In this document: piece after piece, positions 8,099 to 14,108 of the stretch
Position numbering within the stretch: position 1 is the stretch's first letter
How the letters are laid out: each line of letters opens with the position of its first letter
NCBI GenBank assembly: GCA_031280335.1
Contig: JAITGZ010000121.1
Location: forward strand, 1 to 14,108
DNA: 14,108 nucleotides
Source: Deltaproteobacteria bacterium
Lineage (GTDB): Bacteria > Desulfobacterota > Desulfovibrionia > Desulfovibrionales > Desulfovibrionaceae
Reading direction: 5' to 3'
Notes under the pieces: model-generated
The model's database searches: none
What the model was told of the DNA's origin: nothing
Seen by the model: only the letters and a program-made list of their open reading frames with translations
Made by a program: the position numbers and the translations under genes

Positions 8099-8527
8099 TT
8101 GAAGCACATCTGTTTTGATTACGGGCAAAAGCGCGTGGGGGTGGCGGCGAGCGACGCGGGGGGGGGCATGGCTTTCCCCAGGCTTACGCTATGGCGTAAA
8201 AACGCGGATTTGTTCTGGAACAGTCTGCTTGCCCTGCTGCGGGAGGAGCAAGCCGAGGCGCTGGTGGTAGGGCTGCCTTTGCGTGCGGACGGGTCGTATG
8301 GGCTGGCCGCCCGGCAGGCGCGCAATTTTGCGCGCAGCCTGAAGCGGCGCACCGGCCTGCCTGTTTTTTACATGGAAGAAGCCTACAGCTCCATTGAAGC
8401 GGAGTGTATGCTGAGGGAAAGCGGGCAAGGCTTCAAGCCCGGCGATGGAAAGGTGGACAGCCTGGCGGCGGCCCGGATTCTGCAATCTTTTCTGCATCAG
8501 CCGGAACATAAGGAGATGGAGGCGTGA
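8099..8527 (+). CDS. ruvX: RuvX/YqgF, putative pre-16S rRNA nuclease and Holliday junction resolvase family
   Basis: This 142-residue RNase H-fold protein is of usual family length (about 138-150). YqgF matures the 5' end of 16S rRNA in E. coli and related proteins cut Holliday junctions. Visible motifs are FDYGQKRVGVAASD with acidic D7, VVGLPLRADGS, EEAYSS (E93/E94) and KVDSLAA (D120), in the canonical order. Start is TTG 8099, directly after the TGA of the dehydrogenase gene with no gap, and AGAGGA lies about ten bases upstream. The next in-frame ATG would remove the first acidic motif. A run of nine G (8158-8166) encodes Ala-Gly-Gly-Gly near codons 20-23 and is in frame here. Its position directly before mltG is a common bacterial arrangement. 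Confidence 0.9.
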   Translation: MKHICFDYGQKRVGVAASDAGGGMAFPRLTLWRKNADLFWNSLLALLREEQAEALVVGLPLRADGSYGLAARQARNFARSLKRRTGLPVFYMEEAYSSIEAECMLRESGQGFKPGDGKVDSLAAARILQSFLHQPEHKEMEA

Positions 8528-9672
8528 AAAGCTTGGCGCGTTTTTTTCTTTTTCTCCTGCTGGCGCTGCTTCTTGCGGGCGGCGGGGCCGGGTTTTATGC
8601 CTATCACGCGGCGCGTAATTTTTTGAATACGCCGGCCAATGTGGCCCTGGGGGAAGAAGAAAGATTTTTTTATCTGGAGGTGCCTTTGGGCAGCAGCCTG
8701 GATCAGGTGGCCGAACGGCTTTATGCCGAGGGAGGCATCAGCGACGCGCGCAAGTTCAGGCTGCTTGGCCGCTGGAAAAGGGTGGCCGGTCGGATCAAGG
8801 CCGGGGAGTTTGAATTCAGCACCGGCTGGAAACCGGGGCAGGTGCTGGATCAACTGGTCTCCGGGCGCTCCCTGTTGCACCGGGTGACCATACCCGAAGG
8901 GCTGCCCTGGTGGGAGGTGGGGCGCATTCTGGAAGAAAACGGCTTTGCGCGTTTTGCGGATTTTGAGGCCTGCGTAAAAGACGCGCGCCTGATGCGCCGT
9001 TACGGCATACCCTTTGCCACGGCCGAGGGTTTTTTGTTTCCGGATACCTACATGCTGGACCGGCCTTCTTCCATTACCCGCGCCCACGCGGAAAACATTG
9101 TGGCCGTGATGGTGCAGAACTTCTGGACCTCCACCTCCGCAATCTGGCAGGAGGCCGCCCATAAGGCCGGTCTGCGCCAGGGCGAAGGGGTGGAGGTTAC
9201 GGCTTCAGGCCAGGTGATCGCCTCCTTTGTGCCGCTGTACGCGCGCAAATTCCCGGCGGAAGTAAAAAATCTCGTCATCCTGGCCTCTCTGACGGAAAAA
9301 GAAAGCGCTGTGCCCGAAGAGCGCCCGCGGGTGAGCGGGGTGTATGTGAACCGCCTGCGCGCGGGTATGCTTTTGCAGTGTGATCCGACCATCATCTACG
9401 GGCTGGGGCCGGGCTTTAAAGGGCCGATTCTGCGCAGCCAGCTGCGTGACGCGAGTAATCTGTACAATACCTACAAGTTCGCCGGGCTCCCCCCCGGGCC
9501 CATTTGTTCCCCCGGCTTGCAGGCGCTTGACGCAGCCTTCAGGCCGGAAGATCACCGCTACTTATACTTTGTGGCCACGGGCAAACCAGGAGGCCGCCAT
9601 GTCTTCAGCCGTACCCTGGCCGAACATGACCGCGCCGTGCAGGATTACCGCAAAGCGACGGAACGGCGCTGA
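8524..9672 (+). CDS. mltG: Endolytic peptidoglycan transglycosylase MltG (YceG-like)
   Basis: This 382-residue inner-membrane lytic transglycosylase cuts nascent glycan strands and helps terminate peptidoglycan chains. A short cytoplasmic start (MKSLARF) leads into one transmembrane helix (about 6-27), followed by a LysM-like region (VPLGSSLDQVAERLYAEG) and the catalytic domain. LASLTEKES contains the expected catalytic Glu (E258), matching the E-K-E core of the family. CDPTIIYGLG, NLYNTYKFAGLPPGPICSPG and AAFRPEDHRYLYFVATG are all family signatures. The start is GTG 8524, overlapping the ruvX stop as GTGA, with AGGAG (8511-8515) eight bases upstream, so translation is coupled. Nothing looks truncated. 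Confidence 0.93.
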   Translation: MKSLARFFLFLLLALLLAGGGAGFYAYHAARNFLNTPANVALGEEERFFYLEVPLGSSLDQVAERLYAEGGISDARKFRLLGRWKRVAGRIKAGEFEFSTGWKPGQVLDQLVSGRSLLHRVTIPEGLPWWEVGRILEENGFARFADFEACVKDARLMRRYGIPFATAEGFLFPDTYMLDRPSSITRAHAENIVAVMVQNFWTSTSAIWQEAAHKAGLRQGEGVEVTASGQVIASFVPLYARKFPAEVKNLVILASLTEKESAVPEERPRVSGVYVNRLRAGMLLQCDPTIIYGLGPGFKGPILRSQLRDASNLYNTYKFAGLPPGPICSPGLQALDAAFRPEDHRYLYFVATGKPGGRHVFSRTLAEHDRAVQDYRKATERR

Positions 9673-9706
9673 TCCTCCGGCCTAACCCGTTACGTGAGGA
9701 ACTGAC

Positions 9707-10408
9707 ATGCCCTCTCCCTCTTATACCGCCAGGATACTCCCCGCAGGGTGCCGCCGGCCTGCGTCCTCCTTGCGCCGTATCTGGAAAGGTACGTACCATG
9801 TGCCGCTTTATGACGGCAGTACGCTGGAAATACCGTTGACCCCCCTGCCTGGAGGGGATGAGGCCATTGCCCTGCTTATGAGCAACCAATGCTCTTTTGC
9901 CGTGACAGAACACCTCGCTTCCCTTCTTGCGGAAAAAGCCGCCGCCTTCGCCCCGGACTGCATTGCCGCCATTCCCACAATGAGCTTGGAATATGCGCCG
10001 CAAGTGGCGCAAAAACTCGGACATGACAGCTATATTGCAATGGGGTTTTCACAGAAGTTCTGGTACGACAGCGCGGTCTATGAAGAAATCCGGTCTTCCA
10101 CAAGCGCGGTACAGCTCAAGCGGCTCTATCTGGATCCCCATCTTCTGCATAGAGTGAGGGGCAAAAAGGTCGTCGTTGTTGATGACGTCATTAACACGGG
10201 CGCCAGCGTTCTGGCGGCCGTCCGCCTCCTCACGCGGCTGGGGGCGAACGTCATGGCGACATTGGTCGTTCTCACAGAGGGGCGGATGTGGGAGCAAACC
10301 ATGCAGGACCCATTTGTTACAGGACATTCCACCGTAGAGGGAATAGGCCATATACCCCTTTTTGTAAAACACGCGGAAGGCTGGAAGGTCGATGAAGCAA
10401 CCCTCTGA
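9707..10408 (+). CDS. Phosphoribosyltransferase-fold protein (type I PRTase family)
   Basis: This 233-residue protein carries the PRPP-binding loop in KKVVVVDDVINTGAS (about 153-167; acidic pair D159-D160). This is the hallmark of type I phosphoribosyltransferases such as adenine or xanthine PRTases. An N-terminal hood-like segment (about 30-110) precedes it, including IPTMSLEYAPQVAQKLG, and a lid-type stretch SSTSAVQLKRLYLDP lies before the loop. The family range is about 170-240. Start ATG 9707 has GAGGA six bases upstream, 34 bp after mltG, so it could be read from the same transcript. The 3' end faces the second hairpin repeat, which may stop transcription. The base cannot be told from sequence: a purine-salvage role is likely, but a regulatory PRPP sensor is possible. 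Confidence in fold is high, in function low. Confidence 0.75.
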   Translation: MPSPSYTARILPAGCRRPASSLRRIWKGTYHVPLYDGSTLEIPLTPLPGGDEAIALLMSNQCSFAVTEHLASLLAEKAAAFAPDCIAAIPTMSLEYAPQVAQKLGHDSYIAMGFSQKFWYDSAVYEEIRSSTSAVQLKRLYLDPHLLHRVRGKKVVVVDDVINTGASVLAAVRLLTRLGANVMATLVVLTEGRMWEQTMQDPFVTGHSTVEGIGHIPLFVKHAEGWKVDEATL

Positions 10409-10440
10409 CCGCAAGCCCGCCGCCGCGATAGTTCAATGTT

Positions 10441-10495
10441 GAGGGGGTCTGGGGGGAATTATTCCCCCCAGCGGGGTTCGGGGCGGAGCCCCGAA
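10441..10495 (+). terminator. Paired-hairpin intergenic repeat, copy 2, terminator-like
   Basis: GGGGGGAAT-T-ATTCCCCCC (10451-10469) is followed by TTCGGGGC-GGA-GCCCCGAA (10477-10495), an 8-bp stem with a 3-base loop, then TTAATTAG. It lies 32 bp after the phosphoribosyltransferase stop and closes that operon by position. It is a near copy of the element at 4300-4353 and keeps the same order and spacing of stems. The weak T tail makes efficient intrinsic termination uncertain. Confidence 0.6.
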
Positions 10496-10542
10496 TTAAT
10501 TAGTGTTTCCTTAAAAGCTTTCTCCCTCTTCCCCTCTTGTCT

Positions 10543-10583
10543 CTTCCATTCTTCCATTCTTTCTTTCTTTCTTTCTTTCTTTC
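10543..10583 (+). repeat. TTCT tetranucleotide tandem repeat with a 2x CTTCCATT lead-in
   Basis: Six full TTCT units plus TTC run from 10557 to 10583. Immediately before them CTTCCATT occurs twice in tandem (10543-10558). The tract begins about 60 bp downstream of the hairpin repeat and ends about 31 bp before the TTG start of maf, within a mostly pyrimidine region. Tetranucleotide tracts expand and contract by slippage, so the length of the maf upstream region may vary between cells. Confidence 0.85.
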
Positions 10584-10614
10584 GCTCTATTGCCGGTGGG
10601 GGTGAATTGGGGTA

Positions 10615-11298
10615 TTGAAACGCCCCATGAAACTTTTTTGCGCTTTGCGTCCTTTGATTTTGGCATCTGCCTCGCCTCGCCGGCGGGAGCTTTTGAGGTC
10701 TGCCGGGCTGCGTTTCAGGGTTGTGCCTTCTCCGCATGAAGAAAAGCCTCTGCCTGGTGAAGGGGCGGCGGCTTACGCCCGGCGGGCCGCGCGCGGCAAG
10801 GCGGAAGCGGCGTTGACGCTGTTGGGGGTAAAGGAGCGGCGGGCCGCTCTGCTGGCTGCGGATACTATTGTGGTGTTGGACGGGCGCATTCTGGGCAAGC
10901 CTTCTTGCGGGGCGGAGGCTCTGAACATGCTGCGCGCTCTGGCCGGGCGCGTGCATACGGTGGTTACGGCTTGCTGTCTGTACCCTTGGGTGGGGGGGCC
11001 GTCTGCGCCGTTGGAGTTTGCCTTGCAAAGCCGGGTGAGCCTGTGGGACGCGCCGCCGGAGCTGCTGGCGGCTTACGCGGCCGGGCCGGAGCCTTTGGAC
11101 AAGGCCGGCGGCTATGCCGCGCAGGGGGCGGGGGCCATGCTGACGCGCTCCGTTGAGGGTTCTTGGTCCAATGTGGTGGGATTGCCCGTGAGTGAGACTG
11201 TGGAGCAGCTTCTGGCTTGCGGGGGGAGTGCTTTACGCGGGGCCGAGGCAAAGGGAGCGGCGGTCGTGAGCGCGCGGGTGAGGCAAGGCGGGCCGTGA
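10615..11298 (+). CDS. maf: Maf family nucleotide pyrophosphatase
   Basis: This protein of about 223-227 residues hydrolyses nucleoside triphosphates (dTTP/UTP or modified pyrimidines in related enzymes) to the monophosphate, serving house-cleaning and a proposed septum-inhibition role. Signatures, numbered from ATG 10627, are LILASASPRRRELL (10-23), AADTIVVLDGRILGKP around D79, and DKAGGYAAQG (from D158) ending in SNVVGLPVSE. All match the family. The start is uncertain: TTG 10615 has GGGGGTGA about nine bases upstream, while ATG 10627 is closer to the usual family start. The stop TGA 11296-11298 overlaps GTG 11295 of queA, so the two are coupled. The usual DxA(g)xYxIQG has Ala for Ile here, which is minor. 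The C-terminal ~30 residues after SETVEQL are low-complexity and less conserved. Confidence 0.9.
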   Translation: MKRPMKLFCALRPLILASASPRRRELLRSAGLRFRVVPSPHEEKPLPGEGAAAYARRAARGKAEAALTLLGVKERRAALLAADTIVVLDGRILGKPSCGAEALNMLRALAGRVHTVVTACCLYPWVGGPSAPLEFALQSRVSLWDAPPELLAAYAAGPEPLDKAGGYAAQGAGAMLTRSVEGSWSNVVGLPVSETVEQLLACGGSALRGAEAKGAAVVSARVRQGGP

Positions 11299-12416
11299 AT
11301 ATGCAGGTAACGGAGGCGGATTACCTAACCGCCTCTTATCGTTTTGAGCTGCCGGCGGGTCTGATTGCCCAGCAGCCCAGCCCCAGACGCGGGGAAGCGC
11401 GTCTTTATCTTTAGGATCGCGCGCATCCTGAGCGGGACCGGCTTTGTTCTTTTGCCGATCTGGCCGGGCTTTTGCCGCCGCGCTCCCTATTGGTGGCCAA
11501 CAATGTAAAGGTTGTGCCGGCGCGTCTTTGGGGGCGGCGTCCGGGGGGCGGCGTGTTGGAGGTTTTTTTGTTACGTCCTCTTCCTTTGTTGGAAGAGGAG
11601 GCGTCAGCTGCGAAAAACGGCTGGCTGGAGGCGGAGGCGGAGGTCTTGATCCGCCCGGCGGGGCGCGTCAAAATCGGGGTGCGTTACGCGTTGGGGGAGG
11701 GTTTGGCCGTAACCGTATCGGCCAAAAAAGACTTCGGCGAGGCGCGGGCCATGCTTTTTTGGCAGGGCAGTCTCAAACAGCGCTTAAGGAGCCTTGGCGT
11801 CATGCCTCTGCCCCCGTACATACGGCGCGCGCCCGGAGCGGAAGATCTGGAGCGCTACCAGACCTTTTACGCTGATGAAAACAAGGCCGGGGCCGTGGCC
11901 GCGCCCACGGCCGGGCTGCACTTTACCCCGGACATACGCGCGGAGCTTTTACGCGCCGGGCATGAATGGGCGGAACTGACCCTTTTTACGGGCTACGGCA
12001 CCTTCAGTCCGGTACGGACCAAGGATATACGCTTACATCGCCTGCATCCGGAATATGCGGAGCTGCCGGAAGAAACCGTGCGCGGCGTCCTGCGGGCCAG
12101 GGAGGAGGGGCGCGCGGTGCTGGCCGTGGGCACCACCAGCGCCAGAACCCTGGAAGGGGTGGCGGCGATGCCGGCCAAAAGCGGAGATGGCCGTCTTTTA
12201 CGCCCGTACCGGGGCTGGCTTGATTATTTTATTTATCCGGGCAAGCCCGTGCGGGTGCTGGACGGTCTGATCACCAACTTTCACCTGCCGGAAAGTTCCC
12301 TGCTCATGCTGGCGGCGGCCCTGGCCGGAAGGGAACGCCTGCTCGCGGCTTACGCCCGGGCCGTCTCCAGCGGCTTTAACTTTTTTTCTTACGGCGACGC
12401 CATGCTGATTGTCTAG
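11295..12416 (+). pseudogene. queA: queA, tRNA preQ1(34) S-adenosylmethionine ribosyltransferase-isomerase, interrupted by an in-frame TAG
   Basis: QueA transfers the ribosyl part of SAM to preQ1 in tRNA during queuosine synthesis. The frame starts at GTG 11295 (overlapping the maf stop; AAGG six bases upstream) or ATG 11301, and reads ADYLTASYRFELPAGLIAQQ and RRGEARLYL. It meets TAG at 11412-11414, then continues in the same frame with DRAHPERDRLCSFADLAGLL to the final TAG 12414-12416. The canonical family text at this point is R-L-L-V-L-D-R, so one sense codon, probably Leu TTG, has become TAG. Everything downstream is intact: PTAGLHFT, GYGTFSPV, AVGTTSARTLEG, DGLITNFHLPESSLLML and SYGDAMLI. 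Restart at TTG 11472 would lose about 57-59 N-terminal residues. So this is a fresh nonsense mutation, a sequencing error or amber read-through. Family call is certain; coding status is not. Confidence 0.88.
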
Positions 12417-12792
12417 AGCCTTGAGATTATAGATTCTTGGCGCGTTTTGCGCCTTATGCCTTTGGGATTTTATCCGATAAGCTATGGAGATGCGCGGGCG
12501 GCGGGGGCCGCCGCGAACTGGCCTTATTGCGGCATGTTCACAGTTGGGTTATTCTGATCAATTTTTCCAAAAATTTGACTTTTCTGTTCTTATGGTTATT
12601 AATGAGAAAATTTTTTGAAAAACGTTGATGGCGGATATTCTTTGATCCGCCGGCGCGCCGGTTTTTATGACGGCGTTGAAACCCGCGCGGCGGAGCCTCA
12701 CGGCCCACGCAGATTTGACGGAACCATGAACAACGTAAAACCAGGCTGCGGCGCGGAAGCTCCCGGCAGTCAATACGCAAGGAAGTGGATAC
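12417..12792. other. Spacer between queA and the sensor gene: hairpins and a promoter-like A+T-rich zone
   Basis: This 376-bp stretch has no credible gene. It contains a small dyad GGCGC/GCGCC (12439-12453), a 7-bp stem GCGGCGG-GGG-CCGCCGC (12498-12514), an A+T-rich zone with a promoter (12541-12625), a stem GGCGGAT/ATCCGCC (12630-12651) running into the palindrome CCGGCGCGCCGG (12650-12661) plus TTTTT, and then a G+C-rich leader. I saw no riboswitch consensus or tRNA. A convincing terminator for maf-queA is not obvious. Confidence 0.6.
12575..12602 (+). promoter_or_regulatory. Putative sigma70 promoter for the sensor gene
   Basis: TTGACT (12575-12580) and TATTAA (12597-12602) are 16 bp apart in an A+T-rich island, and the -35 box matches consensus at 5 of 6 positions. 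An imperfect inverted repeat TCAATTTTT-CC-AAAAATTTGA (12558-12578) overlaps the -35 box and could be a regulator site. Predicted transcripts would carry a leader of about 185 nt before the ATG at 12793. Confidence 0.45.
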
Positions 12793-14108
12793 ATGACTAC
12801 AAAAATTAGAATCATTATAGGCTTTAGCGTAATGATTGTCCTGTTGGCAGTGGTTGCTGTCGTGGCCTACTTCAGCCTGGGCAACGCTACCAACGCGTTT
12901 ACCGAATACCGCCGCCTGGCCAGGCTGAACGTGCGTTTGTCCGACATCATGGCCAACCAGTTCGCCTCCTCGGCCGCGATACGCCTGTACCGCATTAACG
13001 GCAACCCGGCGGAGATGGAAAACGCCCGTCAATTCATCAAGGCGAATCAGGGGCTGATTACGGAATCCAAAACCCTGTCCTCCGTCCAGGCCAATGTGGA
13101 CATCATGGACAAACTTTTAAAAATCACTGCGGATCAGATCGGTTTGATCACCGATATTGAAAAAGCCCTGACCGTGGTCATGAGTGAGTATCTCAACGAT
13201 GTCCGGCCTGCGGCCAAGTCCTTTGGCGACAGCGCCGTGAATCTTCTGACGGTCATGACCGAAAACAACAACGATGCCGGCGCACGCGCCGCTGCGACCG
13301 TAATGAACAATTTTGCCTACGTTCGCACCAACTGGGCACGTTTTGCCTATACCCGCGACATGGAACATCTTAAAGAAGCCCAGGATTCCATGAAGCTTAT
13401 GACGGGCAACATAAAGGAATTGGAAGGCAGCGTGGGCGGCGGCAAGGAGCGCGAGGCCTTTGGCAGCATGCGGCGTTCTCTTCAGACTATGCAGGATTCT
13501 TACAATAACATGGCCTCCACCGCCTCGGAGATGACCGCCAAGAACGAGGCCCTTCTGGCCGTGAACCGTGGCGTTGCGGATGACATTAAAAAAGTCAACG
13601 ACTTTGTCAACAGCGCCATGGACGAGCAGGGCAAGAGTACGGTGGAGACGAACGAAGCCGCCCAGATGAGCACGCTCCTGGGCAGCGTATTCGGCCTGCT
13701 GGTGGGCCTTGTCTTCTCCATCTTTATCATTATCTCGCTGGTGCGTGTGCTGCGCAAGATTTCCGACTATGCCAACGCCGTTTCCAACGGTGATTTCGAC
13801 CACCATCCGGATATACGCGAAAAAGGTGAAGTCGGTGCCATGGTGCTGGCCCTGAACAAGATCCCCGCCACCCTGAATGCCATCCTGGAGGATTTCAGAA
13901 GCCTGGAAACAAAAATCGAAGGGGGCTTCCTGGATACGCACGGGGATGAAAAGAAGTACAGCGGCGGCTTTTCCACCATCGTTCACGGCACCAACAACAT
14001 CATCAACCGCTTCCGTATGCTGCTGGACAGCATCCCCTCCCCGGTGGTCATGTTCGACAAGAACACCCTGGTAAGTTACTTCAACAACAAATCCCGCCAT
14101 CTGGCCGG
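12793..14108 (+). CDS. Transmembrane sensor, probable methyl-accepting chemotaxis protein (3' end outside window)
   Basis: The first ~438 codons are present. A short N-terminus (MTTKIR) leads into TM1 (about 7-30, IIIGFSVMIVLLAVVAVVAY). A largely helical periplasmic domain of about 265 residues follows (ANQFASSAAIRLYRINGNP, FAYVRTNWARFAYTRD), then TM2 (about 295-317, LLGSVFGLLVGLVFSIFIII). Next come a HAMP domain (KISDYANAVSNGDFD) and a linker (EGGFLDTHGDEKKYSGGF). A PAS domain begins at about 410 (LLDSIPSPVVMFDKNTLVSY). This layout is frequent in Desulfovibrio-type chemoreceptors. The periplasmic length is nearer a double helical-bundle (HBM-like) sensor than a simple four-helix bundle. ATG 12793 has AAGGA (12779-12783) nine bases upstream. 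The signalling domain is off the end, so a histidine kinase or cyclase cannot be excluded. Ligand unknown. Confidence 0.8.
   Translation, partial: MTTKIRIIIGFSVMIVLLAVVAVVAYFSLGNATNAFTEYRRLARLNVRLSDIMANQFASSAAIRLYRINGNPAEMENARQFIKANQGLITESKTLSSVQANVDIMDKLLKITADQIGLITDIEKALTVVMSEYLNDVRPAAKSFGDSAVNLLTVMTENNNDAGARAAATVMNNFAYVRTNWARFAYTRDMEHLKEAQDSMKLMTGNIKELEGSVGGGKEREAFGSMRRSLQTMQDSYNNMASTASEMTAKNEALLAVNRGVADDIKKVNDFVNSAMDEQGKSTVETNEAAQMSTLLGSVFGLLVGLVFSIFIIISLVRVLRKISDYANAVSNGDFDHHPDIREKGEVGAMVLALNKIPATLNAILEDFRSLETKIEGGFLDTHGDEKKYSGGFSTIVHGTNNIINRFRMLLDSIPSPVVMFDKNTLVSYFNNKSRHLA

Noticed and set aside
7019..8128. 369-codon open frame on the minus strand over the CCG domains
   Set aside because: Same reason: antisense of a well-conserved coding region, with no recognisable protein features.
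10436..10618. 60-codon open frame covering the second repeat and the TTCT tract
   Set aside because: It is low-complexity translation of repeat DNA with no family resemblance, in a frame different from maf.
12473..12480. TCCGATAA resembling a sigma28 -10 element upstream of the chemoreceptor-like gene
   Set aside because: No TAAA-like -35 box lies at the required distance, and it is more than 300 bp from the ATG.
12517..12531. TGGC...TTGC resembling a sigma54 promoter
   Set aside because: The spacing between the GG and GC elements is too short for a -24/-12 promoter.
12690..12780. Possible c-di-GMP or other riboswitch in the sensor gene leader
   Set aside because: The conserved GEMM blocks and other familiar aptamer cores were not found.
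12615..12809. 64-codon open frame in the spacer before the sensor gene
   Set aside because: It has no ribosome binding site, overlaps the sensor start and reads through palindromic DNA.

Overview
The window looks like chromosomal DNA of an anaerobic, sulfate-reducer-like deltaproteobacterium, most plausibly of the Desulfovibrio/Bilophila group. This is inferred from high G+C, a very long GlcD-GlcF-type fused FAD/iron-sulfur dehydrogenase, the ruvX-mltG pair, a PAS-containing chemoreceptor-like gene and G/C-rich paired-hairpin intergenic repeats. No rRNA, tRNA, CRISPR array or transposase was seen, and every gene is on the + strand.

Bases 1-4065 hold the end of a surface-glycan or small-molecule modification locus. 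In order it has the C-terminal part of an FkbM methyltransferase, a 631-residue methyltransferase-TPR-glycosyltransferase fusion, a radical SAM/SPASM protein and an SGNH-fold hydrolase or acyltransferase. The genes are tightly packed with good ribosome binding sites. The radical SAM gene is split by one base at a run of nine C. Its start codon, ribosome binding site and first 20 or so residues lie in one frame and the catalytic CxxxCxxC motif lies in the next, and eight C would make the gene whole. This suggests a phase-variable (or freshly broken, or mis-assembled) enzyme in a glycan locus.

Bases 4066-4402 are non-coding. They contain a near-consensus sigma70 promoter (TTGTCA, 17 bp, TATAAT), then about 185 bp of strongly hairpin-forming sequence that ends in a G/C-rich repeat element. 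This is either a long structured leader or a small RNA gene. Bases 4403-9672 form a compact operon: a 1231-residue D-lactate/glycolate-type dehydrogenase, ruvX (TTG start directly after the preceding stop) and mltG (GTGA overlap). A phosphoribosyltransferase-fold gene follows after 34 bp and ends at a second copy of the hairpin repeat.

Bases 10409-10614 carry that repeat and a (TTCT)n tetranucleotide tract just upstream of maf. Maf overlaps queA by GTGA. The queA reading frame is complete except for one in-frame TAG near codon 38-40. A 376-bp spacer with a probable promoter and several hairpins leads to a membrane sensor (TM - periplasmic domain - TM - HAMP - PAS start), probably a methyl-accepting chemotaxis protein, which runs off the end of the window.

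The points most worth a second look are the C9 frameshift in the radical SAM gene, the amber codon in queA, the TTCT tract before maf, and the strong promoter with its structured transcript at about 4135-4356.
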